From CAYXVF01 sp964468125 (GTDB taxonomy: Bacteria; Myxococcota; XYA12-FULL-58-9; CAYXVF01), in contig CAYXVF010000099.1 of NCBI GenBank assembly GCA_964468125.1, forward strand, positions 1-21,970: a DNA stretch of 21,970 nt. The letters are read 5' to 3'. The notes below the pieces were generated by a model. That model saw nothing but the letters and a program-made list of their open reading frames with translations, did not search any database and was not told where the DNA came from. Positions within the stretch are counted from its first letter, which is position 1; each line of letters begins with the position of its first letter. Below, piece after piece: positions 6,754-13,957 of the stretch. A program made the position numbers and the translations under genes.

Positions 6754-6764
6754 TGTGTTCGACA
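6754..6764. promoter_or_regulatory. Candidate activator-binding site for promoter P3
   Basis: TGTGTTCGACA starts 47 bp upstream of the first base of P3, the same distance as TGTGTTGCACG from P1 and close to that of TGTGTTCCACG from P2, and in the same orientation. It shares 8 of 11 positions with the P2 copy, so it is the weakest of the three. Confidence 0.35.
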
Positions 6765-6803
6765 GGGGCGCAACGCGTTGAAACGGATCGTGCGCACTCG
6801 CCG

Positions 6804-6847
6804 TTTGCACAGGTGTGCAGCCGATTGCACATTTCGGTCTGTGCAAA
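6804..6847. promoter_or_regulatory. Tandem palindromic operator between divergent sigma-54 promoters
   Basis: Four half-sites of TTGCACA/TGTGCAA fall within 44 bp. TGCACA-GG-TGTGCA (6807-6820) is a perfect dyad with a 2-nt spacer. TTGCACA-N8-TGTGCAA (6825-6846) is a second perfect dyad, and the outer TTTGCACAG and CTGTGCAAA pair again. The block is about 110 bp from P3 and 85 bp from P4, a normal enhancer distance for both. The bound protein could be the adjacent activator. Confidence 0.6.
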
Positions 6848-6916
6848 ATCTTGCTCAATGCCGAAGAAACACCCCGTCCTGACCGAAATCAGCGGTTTCC
6901 TACCACTGCGCTGAGC

Positions 6917-6932
6917 TGGCACGGGCTGTGCT
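6917..6932 (+). promoter_or_regulatory. Sigma-54 promoter P4, upstream of the acyl-adenylate ligase
   Basis: TGGCACGGGCTGTGCT has a perfect -24 half and GTGCT at -12, with the correct 10-base GG to GC spacing. Transcription should start near 6943, about 13 nt before the ATG at 6956, leaving just enough room for the AGGGGAA ribosome site. Confidence 0.75.
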
Positions 6933-6955
6933 GTTCTCCGTCGAGGGGAACAGTC

Positions 6956-8653
6956 ATGACCGAAGCTCACTCGTTCGAAGACACCACAGAGGTCCCGCAC
7001 GTTCGCGAGCCAGGGGACTGCCTCGACCCGGCGACCAACGTTCAAGCCCAGTTGGAGCGGCATGCCGAGGCACGGCCACAGGCGACCGCGCTGCAGTGGG
7101 TGCAACCGTCCGTGGTCGCCGAATGGCGGGCGGGTCGTCGTCGTGATCTGTTGCACCACGGCGTGAGCTTTTGTGAGCTGCGACGTCGGATCGCCGCGGT
7201 CGCCGACGGCTTTCTCGAGCTCGGGCTCGGCCGTGGCGACCGGGTGATGATGAATGTTCCGAGCTCAGTTGAGCTCGTCGTTGCGATCATGGCCGCCCAG
7301 CGCTTGGGGGCCATTCCGGTACTCCTCGATTCTTGGAGCCGGCCCCGTCTCGTGGATGAGTGCGCGCGGCAGGTGACTCCAAAGGCCTTTGTGGGGCCCG
7401 CGGCGTCTTTTGCACTGCTGGGTAGTGTTCCCTCGCTCCACGACATACCGGTTCGCATCACCGTCGGAACGAATACGCTCTCGTTCTTCTCTGGCGAGCT
7501 CGCCGCCTTGGCGCAACGCAGCCACGGGTTCCCGGTGGCGCCGGTCGCGCCGGACGACGGCGCACTCTTGCTCTATTCGACCGCAGGAGGCGTTCTCTCC
7601 GATGGTACGCTCCACACCCATCGCTCTCTGGCCGCGCAGACCGCACTGATCGCGCAACTCCGTCGAAATGAGCGCGACGAGATCGACCTGTCGGTCAGCA
7701 CTCACCACGTGCTCGCGAATCTTCTGTGCGGCACCCATTCGATATTGCCGGTGGTCCTATCGGGCCAGCCGGACGAATACGACGGACAGGCGCTGGTCGA
7801 ACAGATGCGCGCCACGGAGGCGACCCGCTGCGTACTGACTCCCGAGCTGCTGCGCGCGTTGGTGGCGAGCGCGTCGCGCCGGATAGAGCTCGTACCCACC
7901 TTGCGTCAGGTGTGTCTGAGTGGCCCTCCCCTCAGCCGAGATGACGTCGTCGCGCTCGAGCTCGTGCTGCCGCGAGCAGCACTGCACGTATTCTATGGCT
8001 CGCGCCACTCGGAGCCCGTCGCCCACGTGCTCGGGCGCGACGTCCCGGTGAGCTCGCAACGCGGCGCCTGTGTGGGTCGCCTCGTACCGGGGATCGAGGC
8101 ACGATTGGTCCGCCATTCCGTGTCTACGCAGCGTCGTCGTGTCTCCTGGGAGACCGATGAAGCGCCGAAGGGTTTTCCCGGCGAGCTCGTGGTGCGAGGC
8201 GAGCACGTCTGTCGACCCTATGATGAAAAGCAGAGCTCGAGTTTGCTGATCGATGAGGACGGTCGTCATTGGCACCGAACGGGTGATATGGCGGTTTTCC
8301 ACGACGAGCAGGTCGTCATCTTGGGCCGCGTCGACTCGACGATCGTTCGCGGCGGTGAGCTCGTCTTCAATTTCCATGCGGAAACCCTCATGAATCGTTT
8401 GCCGGTGGTGCGTGCGAGCGCGCTTCTCGGAATGCCCGATGATGAGCTCGGAGAGCGCGTTGTCGCGGTGGTCAAGGCGAAGAGCGACGCCGAGATCGAG
8501 AGGGTCGAGAGCGACGTGCGCCGGGTACTCGGGCGGGCGGGTGTTCCGGTCGACGAGGTGGTCTCCGTCGAATCGATCCCGGTCGACATGAAACGCCATT
8601 CGATGGTGGAGGTCGAGCGCCTGCGCTCGATGCTCTTGCGGAGCGCGTCGTGA
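6956..8653 (+). CDS. ANL-superfamily acyl-adenylate ligase, OleC-like, 565 aa
   Basis: The ATG follows GAGGGGAACAGTC. The ANL layout is clear: GDRVMMNVPSSVELVVAIMA with GAIPVLLDSWSRPRLVDECA early, the phosphate loop, YGSRHSEP (A5), GELVVRGEHV, HRTGDMA (A7), GRVDSTIVRGGELV (A8), and a C-terminal end around IPVDMKRHSMVEVERLR. The closest match I can recall is OleC, the beta-lactone synthetase of olefin biosynthesis, or a fatty acyl-CoA/AMP ligase. The phosphate loop is odd: LLYSTAGGVLSDGTLHTH stands where most enzymes have TSGTTGxPKGV, so the conserved lysine is missing and activity may be altered. The stop overlaps the start of the next gene by 4 bp. Control by sigma-54 (P4) is likely. OleA, OleB and OleD are not in the window. 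Confidence 0.8.
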   Translation: MTEAHSFEDTTEVPHVREPGDCLDPATNVQAQLERHAEARPQATALQWVQPSVVAEWRAGRRRDLLHHGVSFCELRRRIAAVADGFLELGLGRGDRVMMNVPSSVELVVAIMAAQRLGAIPVLLDSWSRPRLVDECARQVTPKAFVGPAASFALLGSVPSLHDIPVRITVGTNTLSFFSGELAALAQRSHGFPVAPVAPDDGALLLYSTAGGVLSDGTLHTHRSLAAQTALIAQLRRNERDEIDLSVSTHHVLANLLCGTHSILPVVLSGQPDEYDGQALVEQMRATEATRCVLTPELLRALVASASRRIELVPTLRQVCLSGPPLSRDDVVALELVLPRAALHVFYGSRHSEPVAHVLGRDVPVSSQRGACVGRLVPGIEARLVRHSVSTQRRRVSWETDEAPKGFPGELVVRGEHVCRPYDEKQSSSLLIDEDGRHWHRTGDMAVFHDEQVVILGRVDSTIVRGGELVFNFHAETLMNRLPVVRASALLGMPDDELGERVVAVVKAKSDAEIERVESDVRRVLGRAGVPVDEVVSVESIPVDMKRHSMVEVERLRSMLLRSAS

Positions 8654-9489
8654 GCCCGACTTCTCGGTCGCTGCTTCGGTGCGCGACTCTGCCGACGGCC
8701 CAAATTCTGCTCGGCAGCACCTTCATTGCGGGAAACGCGGCACTCGCCGCGTTCATCACGAGTGTTCCACTGACGCTCGCGCGCTTCCTGACCGTTTCAG
8801 TGGTGACCTTGCTCCTGTTCTCGCGAACGCGACTCGATTGGCGATTGCACCACGAGCTGACCGATCGTGACCGCCCTCTAGTCGAGCGGGGGAAGATGCT
8901 CGTTCTCGGCACCGCCGCGGTGGAGGCGGTTTTCGCCTCCCAGCTCGGTTCGGCGGCACTCCTGGCTTGGCTCGCTGCGCTGGCTTTCGGTCTCTTGAGT
9001 GTCCGGGAGTTCTTCCTCGCCCGCTGGCTTGCACCCCGTCGAGAGCTGATGGCGCTGCTTCAGAGCATTCGTGCGGTATTCGTCGGCGCATTTGTCGTCG
9101 CTGGCGTGACCGGCCTCCCGATCGACGTTCTCGGTAACGCTGCCTGGGGGCTTTCGCTAGCAAACTGGGCGCTCTACAGCCTCTACGTATTTGCCCGGCG
9201 GACCTTCGGACGAGAGGAAGAGGTAGCGAACAGCCTATCGAGCCGCTTGACGCCGGCGGGAGCCGCGCTTGCGTGCACCGCATTGATCGCCGCTGCCAAC
9301 GGCCTTCTGATCTTGGCCCCGCTACCCAGCTCGTCGTTGATCGTTGGTGCTTCGGCGGTGGCGACGGTGGTGGCCCTCTTCTATGCAACCGAGCCACGTC
9401 ACGATCGTGCGCTCATCTTTCGAGCGACGATGACTGTCTTTTTCATCGGCTTCTACGCGGGGCTTGCTTCGAGCTCCTTGCTCACCTAG
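8650..9489 (+). CDS. Multi-pass membrane protein, possibly UbiA-prenyltransferase-like, 279 aa
   Basis: Translation starts at a GTG (8650-8652) inside the GTGA overlap with the ligase stop codon, so the two are coupled. About eight hydrophobic segments span the protein. The first two (TAQILLGSTFIAGNAALAAF and LTLARFLTVSVVTLLLF) are followed by a charged cytoplasmic loop HHELTDRDRPLVERGKM. That loop is reminiscent of the UbiA pattern DExxDxxxDxxxxPxRPLxRG, and the overall length fits. However, the classical NDxxDxxxD and second Asp-rich motif are not clear, so the family call is tentative. If correct, it may attach a prenyl or other lipid group to something activated by the ligase. Its stop codon overlaps the LysR pseudogene end tail to tail. 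Confidence 0.7.
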   Translation: MSPTSRSLLRCATLPTAQILLGSTFIAGNAALAAFITSVPLTLARFLTVSVVTLLLFSRTRLDWRLHHELTDRDRPLVERGKMLVLGTAAVEAVFASQLGSAALLAWLAALAFGLLSVREFFLARWLAPRRELMALLQSIRAVFVGAFVVAGVTGLPIDVLGNAAWGLSLANWALYSLYVFARRTFGREEEVANSLSSRLTPAGAALACTALIAAANGLLILAPLPSSSLIVGASAVATVVALFYATEPRHDRALIFRATMTVFFIGFYAGLASSSLLT

Positions 9490-9915
9490 CCGAGCTCCTC
9501 GAATCGACTCGCCAGGTGGACGCGAAGGTGCTCGATCAGCGCCCCCACGCGTGGCTGAGGGAAGCGAGAAGGGCCGGTCAACGCCCGGATCGGCGCGCGT
9601 GGAGCTTCCCAATCGGCTAGCACTCGCACGATTCGCCCCGCTTTCAGCCTGGTCCCCACGAGCCAGTACGCGACCGGTTGCCTGCGCATAGGCGGCGAGG
9701 ACCTCGGGTGCGTCGGCGAGGAACGTCTCGCCTGCGTCTGTGAGGCGAAGACTCCGAGTCGTGCGCTCCATTAGCTGCACGCCGAGCTCATCTTCGAGCG
9801 CCGCCAACCATTCGCTGATGGTGGATTGGCGAACGCGCAGCTCATCGGCGACGGCGGAGAATGTTCCGAGATCGGCGATGCGCACGTACGCTTCGAGAGC
9901 GGTGAGTCGGTCCAT
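9486..9915 (-). pseudogene. LysR-type regulator with an internal deletion
   Basis: The N-terminus from ATG 9915 is a textbook LysR winged helix: MDRLTALEAYVRIADLG, then FSAVADELRVRQSTISEWL, LEDELGVQLMERTTRSLRLT and AGETFLADAPEVLAAYAQA. At about 9680-9695 the sense jumps to another frame that reads QPVAYWLVGTRLKAGRIVRV, then LADWEAPRAPIRALTGPSRF and PQPRVGALIEHLR, the normal last 60 residues of a LysR protein. Roughly 145 residues of the effector-binding domain are missing between these parts, together with a frame change. The gene could not make a working regulator. A divergent dehydrogenase fragment begins 75 bp away, the usual LysR-target layout. Deletion or misassembly are both possible. 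Confidence 0.8.
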
Positions 9916-9989
9916 GGAAACTGAACGATTCTCATCCGTCAGTTTCTGGTTCCCGCGCAAAGGTGCGCGTCAGGCGCGAAAGGCGAAAG

Positions 9990-10205
9990 GTGATAGCGAA
10001 GATCGGAATCATGGGCCTTGGGGCGATGGGGGCGCGCATGTGCACGCGACTGCTGGAGGCGGGGCACGCGGTGACGGTTTACAACCGCGGCGCTCCCGGT
10101 TCTTTCGCGACGGATGCTCAGCCGAGAAATTCGTCCCGGTGGTCGCTGCCGCGGCCGCCGCCCTCGAAGAAGTGGGCGCCGAGCCCGTCATCCCGACGGG
10201 GGTAG
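9990..10205 (+). pseudogene. NAD-binding stump of a 3-hydroxyisobutyrate dehydrogenase-like gene
   Basis: From the GTG at 9990 (AAAGG overlapping just upstream) the frame encodes the start of a beta-hydroxyacid dehydrogenase: IAKIGIMGLGAMGARMCTRL, then LEAGHAVTVYNR, with the Rossmann GxGxxG as GLGAMG. After about residue 36 the similarity stops and the read becomes Ser/Pro/Arg-rich with a stop at 10205; a weak continuation may exist in another frame (AEKFVPVVAAAAAALEEVGA). The catalytic domain is absent. It is divergent from the deleted LysR gene, and both look like remains of one regulated unit. Confidence 0.65.
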
Positions 10206-10378
10206 CCGTCGGAGCGAGGCGCGTGTCTGGAGATGAAGCGGGCGTCGTTGGTAGGCTCGCGCAGGAACTCGTCGCCCGGTGAGACCCCGCGTTGGTAGTC
10301 CGGCATCTTCCGCTTGGAGGTCGACTTGCTCGCGCTGCCACTCTGGGAGCTTGCTTTGACCTCGAATTCGGGTGCCAC
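10118..10378 (-). CDS. Short hypothetical protein, up to 86 aa
   Basis: The frame opens at GTG 10378 and ends at TGA 10118. An ATG at 10306 would give 62 residues (MPDYQRGVSPGDEFLREP onward) and may be the true start; neither has a strong ribosome site. Third codon positions are strongly G/C-rich, which supports coding on this strand. The product is hydrophilic and rich in Arg, Asp and Gly, with a glycine-rich C-terminus (FFEGGGRGSDHRDEF). It has no signal or membrane segment and I recognise no family. It runs against the dehydrogenase stump, so if real it may have been brought in by the same deletion. Confidence 0.4.
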   Translation of the reverse strand: MAPEFEVKASSQSGSASKSTSKRKMPDYQRGVSPGDEFLREPTNDARFISRHAPRSDGYPRRDDGLGAHFFEGGGRGSDHRDEFLG

Positions 10379-10577
10379 TGGATTCGGTCTTGGATGTCGT
10401 ACGCACGGGCTTCCCCCGATCGGAGCTTCGGGGCGGGCGGCAAGAGGGTTATCGCGACCGCACCCAAGGAGTCGCGAGAGTCACGCGGCCGCGAGGTCGG
10501 GATTGTCAGTCACGCTCTTGGGTGAGGTGGCTTCGGTTCTCCTCCAGCGTTCGCGCGATCGGAAGCTTCGACGGAGC

Positions 10578-10802
10578 TCAGTGGTGCAGGTGTGGGCTCG
10601 GCGCGGTTTGCAGCTCGACGCCTTCAGACAGCGAGCTCACCGCTTCGGTCATGAGCTCCGCCACGGCGGTGAGCTGGGAGAGCGGAATCCGTAGCGTCAC
10701 CGGCCCCAACGTGACCTGAACGACCTCACATTGGCACACGGTGACCCGGCCCATCGCGTTTTGAGCCAGCAGGGCGACTCGATGACCGTTTGTTTCTGAC
10801 AT
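10578..10802 (-). CDS. Small hypothetical protein, 74 aa, in the peroxidase operon
   Basis: The ATG (10802) follows AAGGAATCCCC and begins 30 bp after the peroxidase stop codon. MSETNGHRVALLAQNAMGRV is followed by alternating strands (TVCQCEVVQVTLGPVTLRIP), an amphipathic helix (LSQLTAVAELMTEAVSSLSE) and an HLHH end. It contains a CxC pair and three C-terminal histidines, which could bind metal or haem. No family is recognised. Position and ribosome site make a real gene likely; a helper role for the peroxidase or azurin is inference. Confidence 0.7.
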   Translation of the reverse strand: MSETNGHRVALLAQNAMGRVTVCQCEVVQVTLGPVTLRIPLSQLTAVAELMTEAVSSLSEGVELQTAPSPHLHH

Positions 10803-10832
10803 GGGGATTCCTTTTCTGCCGAGCCGCCAGGG

Positions 10833-12542
10833 CTACCGGCGGGGGGTGTGATTGGACGCGAGAAAGGCTTCGGCGCCAAACGGCGCGTTACGGTAGGGAA
10901 AGCGCAGATTGCGCCGTATGACCGCGCGCAGACGAGTGCTCGCGATCTCTTCGCGCTCTTGGCGAAGGGCGGGATCGTTCTCGTAGTAGAATCGGTCGCC
11001 GTCGCGCATTCGGATGAGCTCCTCGGCCAAGAGCGTACGCAAGGTGAGGCCGTCGACGCTGCGATCCATCGACTCGGCGCTGCCCTCCGCGAGCATGGCG
11101 GCCCACGGGTCCACGCGGTCGATGGAGCCATAGAGTCGGCGCAGGTCGCCGACGAGGCTCGGGTCGTCGGTGAGCTCGGCGAAACTGGCTACTGGGGGGA
11201 GCCGCAGCGCGCGGCGAAGGTCATTGAAAGTACCCGCCATGCTCTCTCGCCCAACCGCGAGGTTCATCGTGGCGACGTCCAGGCCGCCGCGTAGACCGCC
11301 AAACATGTAGTTGCGCAGGTCGTCGACGATCGCGAGATCGACGGGCTCGGCAGGAAACTCAGCGGCCCCAGTCAGCCAGGCTCCGGGTCCGCCGCCGGCC
11401 TGCTCATAGAGCGGCGTCGCAAAGTATCCGGCTTTCAGCGATACGTCAGAAAACTGAAAGCGCTCGCCATTGGGCGCGTTGCGGAAAAGGGTTGGGCCCA
11501 TCTGGCTGTGCCCAAAGCGAAATCCCGCCGCGGCGAACTCCACCGATGGATCCGAGGCGAGGTCCGGTCGATAGCCGGCATGCGGGGGTAGAACCCCGAC
11601 CCCCAAAAGGCGCGGCACGTACTCTTCGAATGTGATCGCTTGCACCAGAGCGCCGACCCAGCGCCGCGCCTCCTGATAGAGACGCTCATCGTCCCAGCGC
11701 GGATGCCGACGCGCGAGCTCGTTGGCCCGTCGATTGTGCTCGCGCAGAAAGATCGTATGCAGCGACAAGAGCACCGGATTTTCGTTCGCTCGCACGTCGC
11801 CCGCAAAAAACAAGTCAGTCTCGGGCTCGCGACGAGGGTTTTCATTCTCCAGCTCTGGTTCGCAACCCTCGAAGCCACTGGCTGGCGGCGTCGAGATGCG
11901 ACGGTGGTGATCACGCCCGTAGCGGGGCAGTTGGTCTCCAGGGCTGACCCGGAGCTCGCCGCGCTCGAAGCGACGCAAGGCCAGCGAGCGACACTGCTCG
12001 CTACCGTAGACCATGGACGCATCGATCCAGCCGGTGACCCGGTTGTAGGGCTCTCCGGTGTCCGGGTGAGCAGCGTTGGGAGCGAAGGGGAGGCGAGTTC
12101 CAGGCGGGAACATCGAATCCCCGGGCCCCACCTCGACGAAGCTTGGGCGTTCGCGTTTGGCCCGGAGAGAAATATCGTGGCTCAAAAACTGCCCAAAGGA
12201 AGCAAAGAGGATCGACCGGCCTCGCGGGTCGGGTTGCGTCCAGACTTCGTCTGGATACGCGAGGAGGGCATCACTCACTCGGCGTGGGTCCGGACGCGAG
12301 GATGGCCCCGGCGTGCCGCGCGGGACCCACCTTCGAAAGGCGTTGCCGGCGGCACCGATGTGCGCCGGATGGTTGGCGCGGCCATCGATGGTCCGGACCG
12401 GAAACACCGACGCGGGAGTTCTTTGCACGTGAATCTCAGGGGAGCCCGAAAATTGAGCCAAGCGCAAGGCTAGGAGGCCAACGACGATGACCACCGGAGC
12501 CCAGCGGGCAGTCCGAACCCTTGGCGGCAGCGAGCCGTGCAT
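10833..12542 (-). CDS. Animal-type haem peroxidase (peroxidase-cyclooxygenase superfamily), 569 aa
   Basis: A strong GGGGGAGGAGG precedes the ATG. Residues 15-30 form a single N-terminal membrane anchor or signal (WAPVVIVVGLLALRLA), so the enzyme faces the periplasm or outside. Peroxidase landmarks by analogy with myeloperoxidase: distal FGQFLSHD with H122 and calcium-ligand D123; calcium loop TGWIDASMVYGS (170-181); GDVRANE with catalytic R251 and haem-linking E254; proximal FRFGH with H345; and a conserved Asn region VATMNLAVGRESMAGTFNDL. The residue before H122 is serine, where myeloperoxidase has the covalent-haem aspartate. It is downstream of the azurin-like gene (37 bp gap) and the Fur boxes. 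It would oxidise halides or organic substrates with peroxide; the physiological substrate is unknown. Confidence 0.93.
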   Translation of the reverse strand: MHGSLPPRVRTARWAPVVIVVGLLALRLAQFSGSPEIHVQRTPASVFPVRTIDGRANHPAHIGAAGNAFRRWVPRGTPGPSSRPDPRRVSDALLAYPDEVWTQPDPRGRSILFASFGQFLSHDISLRAKRERPSFVEVGPGDSMFPPGTRLPFAPNAAHPDTGEPYNRVTGWIDASMVYGSEQCRSLALRRFERGELRVSPGDQLPRYGRDHHRRISTPPASGFEGCEPELENENPRREPETDLFFAGDVRANENPVLLSLHTIFLREHNRRANELARRHPRWDDERLYQEARRWVGALVQAITFEEYVPRLLGVGVLPPHAGYRPDLASDPSVEFAAAGFRFGHSQMGPTLFRNAPNGERFQFSDVSLKAGYFATPLYEQAGGGPGAWLTGAAEFPAEPVDLAIVDDLRNYMFGGLRGGLDVATMNLAVGRESMAGTFNDLRRALRLPPVASFAELTDDPSLVGDLRRLYGSIDRVDPWAAMLAEGSAESMDRSVDGLTLRTLLAEELIRMRDGDRFYYENDPALRQEREEIASTRLRAVIRRNLRFPYRNAPFGAEAFLASNHTPRR

Positions 12543-12579
12543 GACCTCCTCCCCCGGCCTGATCTTGAGATGTTCAGTG

Positions 12580-13167
12580 TCAGCTCACGATCATCTTTCC
12601 GTTCATGTTCATGTAGTGGCCGGGGAAGGTGCACAGATAGACGTACTCGCCAGGCGCCGGAGCCGGGAAGGTGATGGTGTCGGACTCACCCCCTCCGACG
12701 ATCTCGGTATGAGCGATCACCGCCTTCTCCATGTTCGGCGGGATGTAGCCGTTGTCGACTGCGCCCATGGCGGCGTTGGCGAACGTGTTCATGTCCGTGC
12801 CCTTTGCGAGCAGCACGAAGTTGTGGCCCATCGCCTCTTTGGCGAGCTTTCCCGTGTGCTCGATGGTTACTTCGATGGGTGCGCCCGATTTCACTTCGAT
12901 GCGGTTGGTGCTGTACTTGATGTTGTCGCCGACCTGGAGTGTCACTGTTTGTGGCTCGCCGGTCGCTTCCGCGGCGGGCCGTTCGGCAGCGTTCTCCGTC
13001 TGCTCGGGCGCCGAGGGCTCGGGAGCACGAGCGGCGGGGGCCTTCGGGGGGGAATCACTCGGGCCCCCGTCGCTCGAGCCCGACTGGCAAGCGGACAAGA
13101 GAATCGGGGTGGCTGCCGCGCTGCTGAGGAGGTAGCCCAAAAACTTTCGTCTATCGCTGGTGCGCAT
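12580..13167 (-). CDS. Azurin-like blue copper lipoprotein, 195 aa
   Basis: The N-terminus combines a twin-arginine motif (RRKFLG, R6-R7) with a lipobox LSAC (C27), so it is probably a Tat-exported lipoprotein. A Pro/Ala/Glu-rich linker (about 31-70) leads to an azurin domain. Type-1 copper ligands are visible as H115 (MGHNFVLL) and C179, H184 and M188 in YLCTFPGHYMNM, with azurin spacing. A GTG immediately before the ATG is an alternative start (13170) and is 7 nt from AGAGGGA. It heads the minus-strand operon with the haem peroxidase. It may feed or drain electrons for that enzyme at the membrane. Two Fur boxes lie 34-89 bp upstream, which implies iron control. Confidence 0.95.
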   Translation of the reverse strand: MRTSDRRKFLGYLLSSAAATPILLSACQSGSSDGGPSDSPPKAPAARAPEPSAPEQTENAAERPAAEATGEPQTVTLQVGDNIKYSTNRIEVKSGAPIEVTIEHTGKLAKEAMGHNFVLLAKGTDMNTFANAAMGAVDNGYIPPNMEKAVIAHTEIVGGGESDTITFPAPAPGEYVYLCTFPGHYMNMNGKMIVS

Positions 13168-13200
13168 CACTCGTTCGTTCCCTCTGAATGATTATGATTT

Positions 13201-13215
13201 TGAGAACCATTCTCA
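13201..13215. promoter_or_regulatory. Fur box 1
   Basis: TGAGAACCATTCTCA is a 7-1-7 dyad (6 of 7 pairs) and matches TGATAATNATTATCA at all but three defined positions. AT-rich ATGATTATGATTTTGAG overlaps its left side and may extend the site. It sits just upstream of the azurin-like gene start. Confidence 0.7.
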
Positions 13216-13241
13216 GTAACGCGCCTGGTTGTCAAGCGGAA

Positions 13242-13256
13242 TGAGAACTATTATCA
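13242..13256. promoter_or_regulatory. Fur box 2
   Basis: TGAGAACTATTATCA has a perfect right half (ATTATCA) and 5 of 7 in the left half against the Fur consensus TGATAATNATTATCA. It lies 41 bp from box 1, about four helical turns, so both may be bound on one face. Any gene to the right is lost in the N gap. Confidence 0.72.
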
Positions 13257-13281
13257 ATCGCAGCGCCAGGGACCGAGCCCG

Positions 13282-13381
13282 NNNNNNNNNNNNNNNNNNN
13301 NNNNNNNNNNNNNNNNNNNNNNNNNNNNNNNNNNNNNNNNNNNNNNNNNNNNNNNNNNNNNNNNNNNNNNNNNNNNNNNNN
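13282..13381. other. Scaffold gap, 100 N
   Basis: Exactly 100 Ns replace the sequence. This is a conventional placeholder for a gap of unknown length, so the distance between the Fur boxes and the broken gene at 13383 is not known, and a gene start may be missing. Confidence 0.98.
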
Positions 13382-13382
13382 C

Positions 13383-13764
13383 GACACACCGGTCGCGGTC
13401 GCGGCGGCAGGTGATGCCCTCTACTTCGTAGCCGAGAACACCGATGGGGTCCTCACCATCGATGACGCTGACAACCTTCAGATTCGAGGGGGTCGGGGGC
13501 CCAGCCACGAGCGTGAGTGGCCTGGCGAGCTCGGACGACGTCGCAGCGAGCGACCGCATCCGACTCGTTGTGAACGTGGATGGAGATGCAAACGCTGACG
13601 GCGATGATCGCGTGCTGAACATCTACGGTGACGGAACGCCTGACCGCTACCCCGACAACGCCTCTAACTGTCTCGTTGCCTTGACTCTGGACGCGAACAG
13701 CGACGTCTACGCCGCCGATCGGTGTCTCGGATTTGTGGTTCGAATCACGCGCCAGACCGGCTAG
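13383..13764 (+). pseudogene. Secreted repeat-type protein, 5' end in the gap and frameshifted
   Basis: The frame emerging from the gap reads DTPVAVAAAGDALYFVAENT, then DGVLTIDDADNLQIR, which looks like real beta-propeller-like repeat protein. Near 13485, between two runs of five Gs, the sense moves to the next frame: EGVGGPATSVSGLASSDDVA, then RIRLVVNVDGDANADGDD and a Cys-containing end (NASNCLVALTLDANSDVYAADRCLGFVVRI), stopping at TAG 13762-13764. Asp/Asn-Gly-rich stretches suggest calcium binding. The G runs next to an assembly gap make a sequencing error more likely than a true mutation. The family cannot be named from this fragment. Confidence 0.55.
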
Positions 13765-13957
13765 TCCGTCTAGACCGGCCTCACAGGTCCACGAGCTCGA
13801 CGCCGCGGCGAAGTAGGGCTTCACGGCAAAGAAGTTTTCTTCGGTTGCGGGCAACGTTTCTCGGGTCGCAGCTCCGGTATCGGCGGCTGAGACTTGCTCG
13901 GCTACCCGCACAAGGACCCTGATTTTCTTTAGTGAGTGCTCGTGTGCTGGCAGCAGC

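Noticed and set aside
13453..13911. 152-codon minus-strand frame over the broken secreted protein
   Set aside because: Most of it is antisense to the Asp/Gly-rich plus-strand product, there is no ribosome site, and no family similarity was seen.
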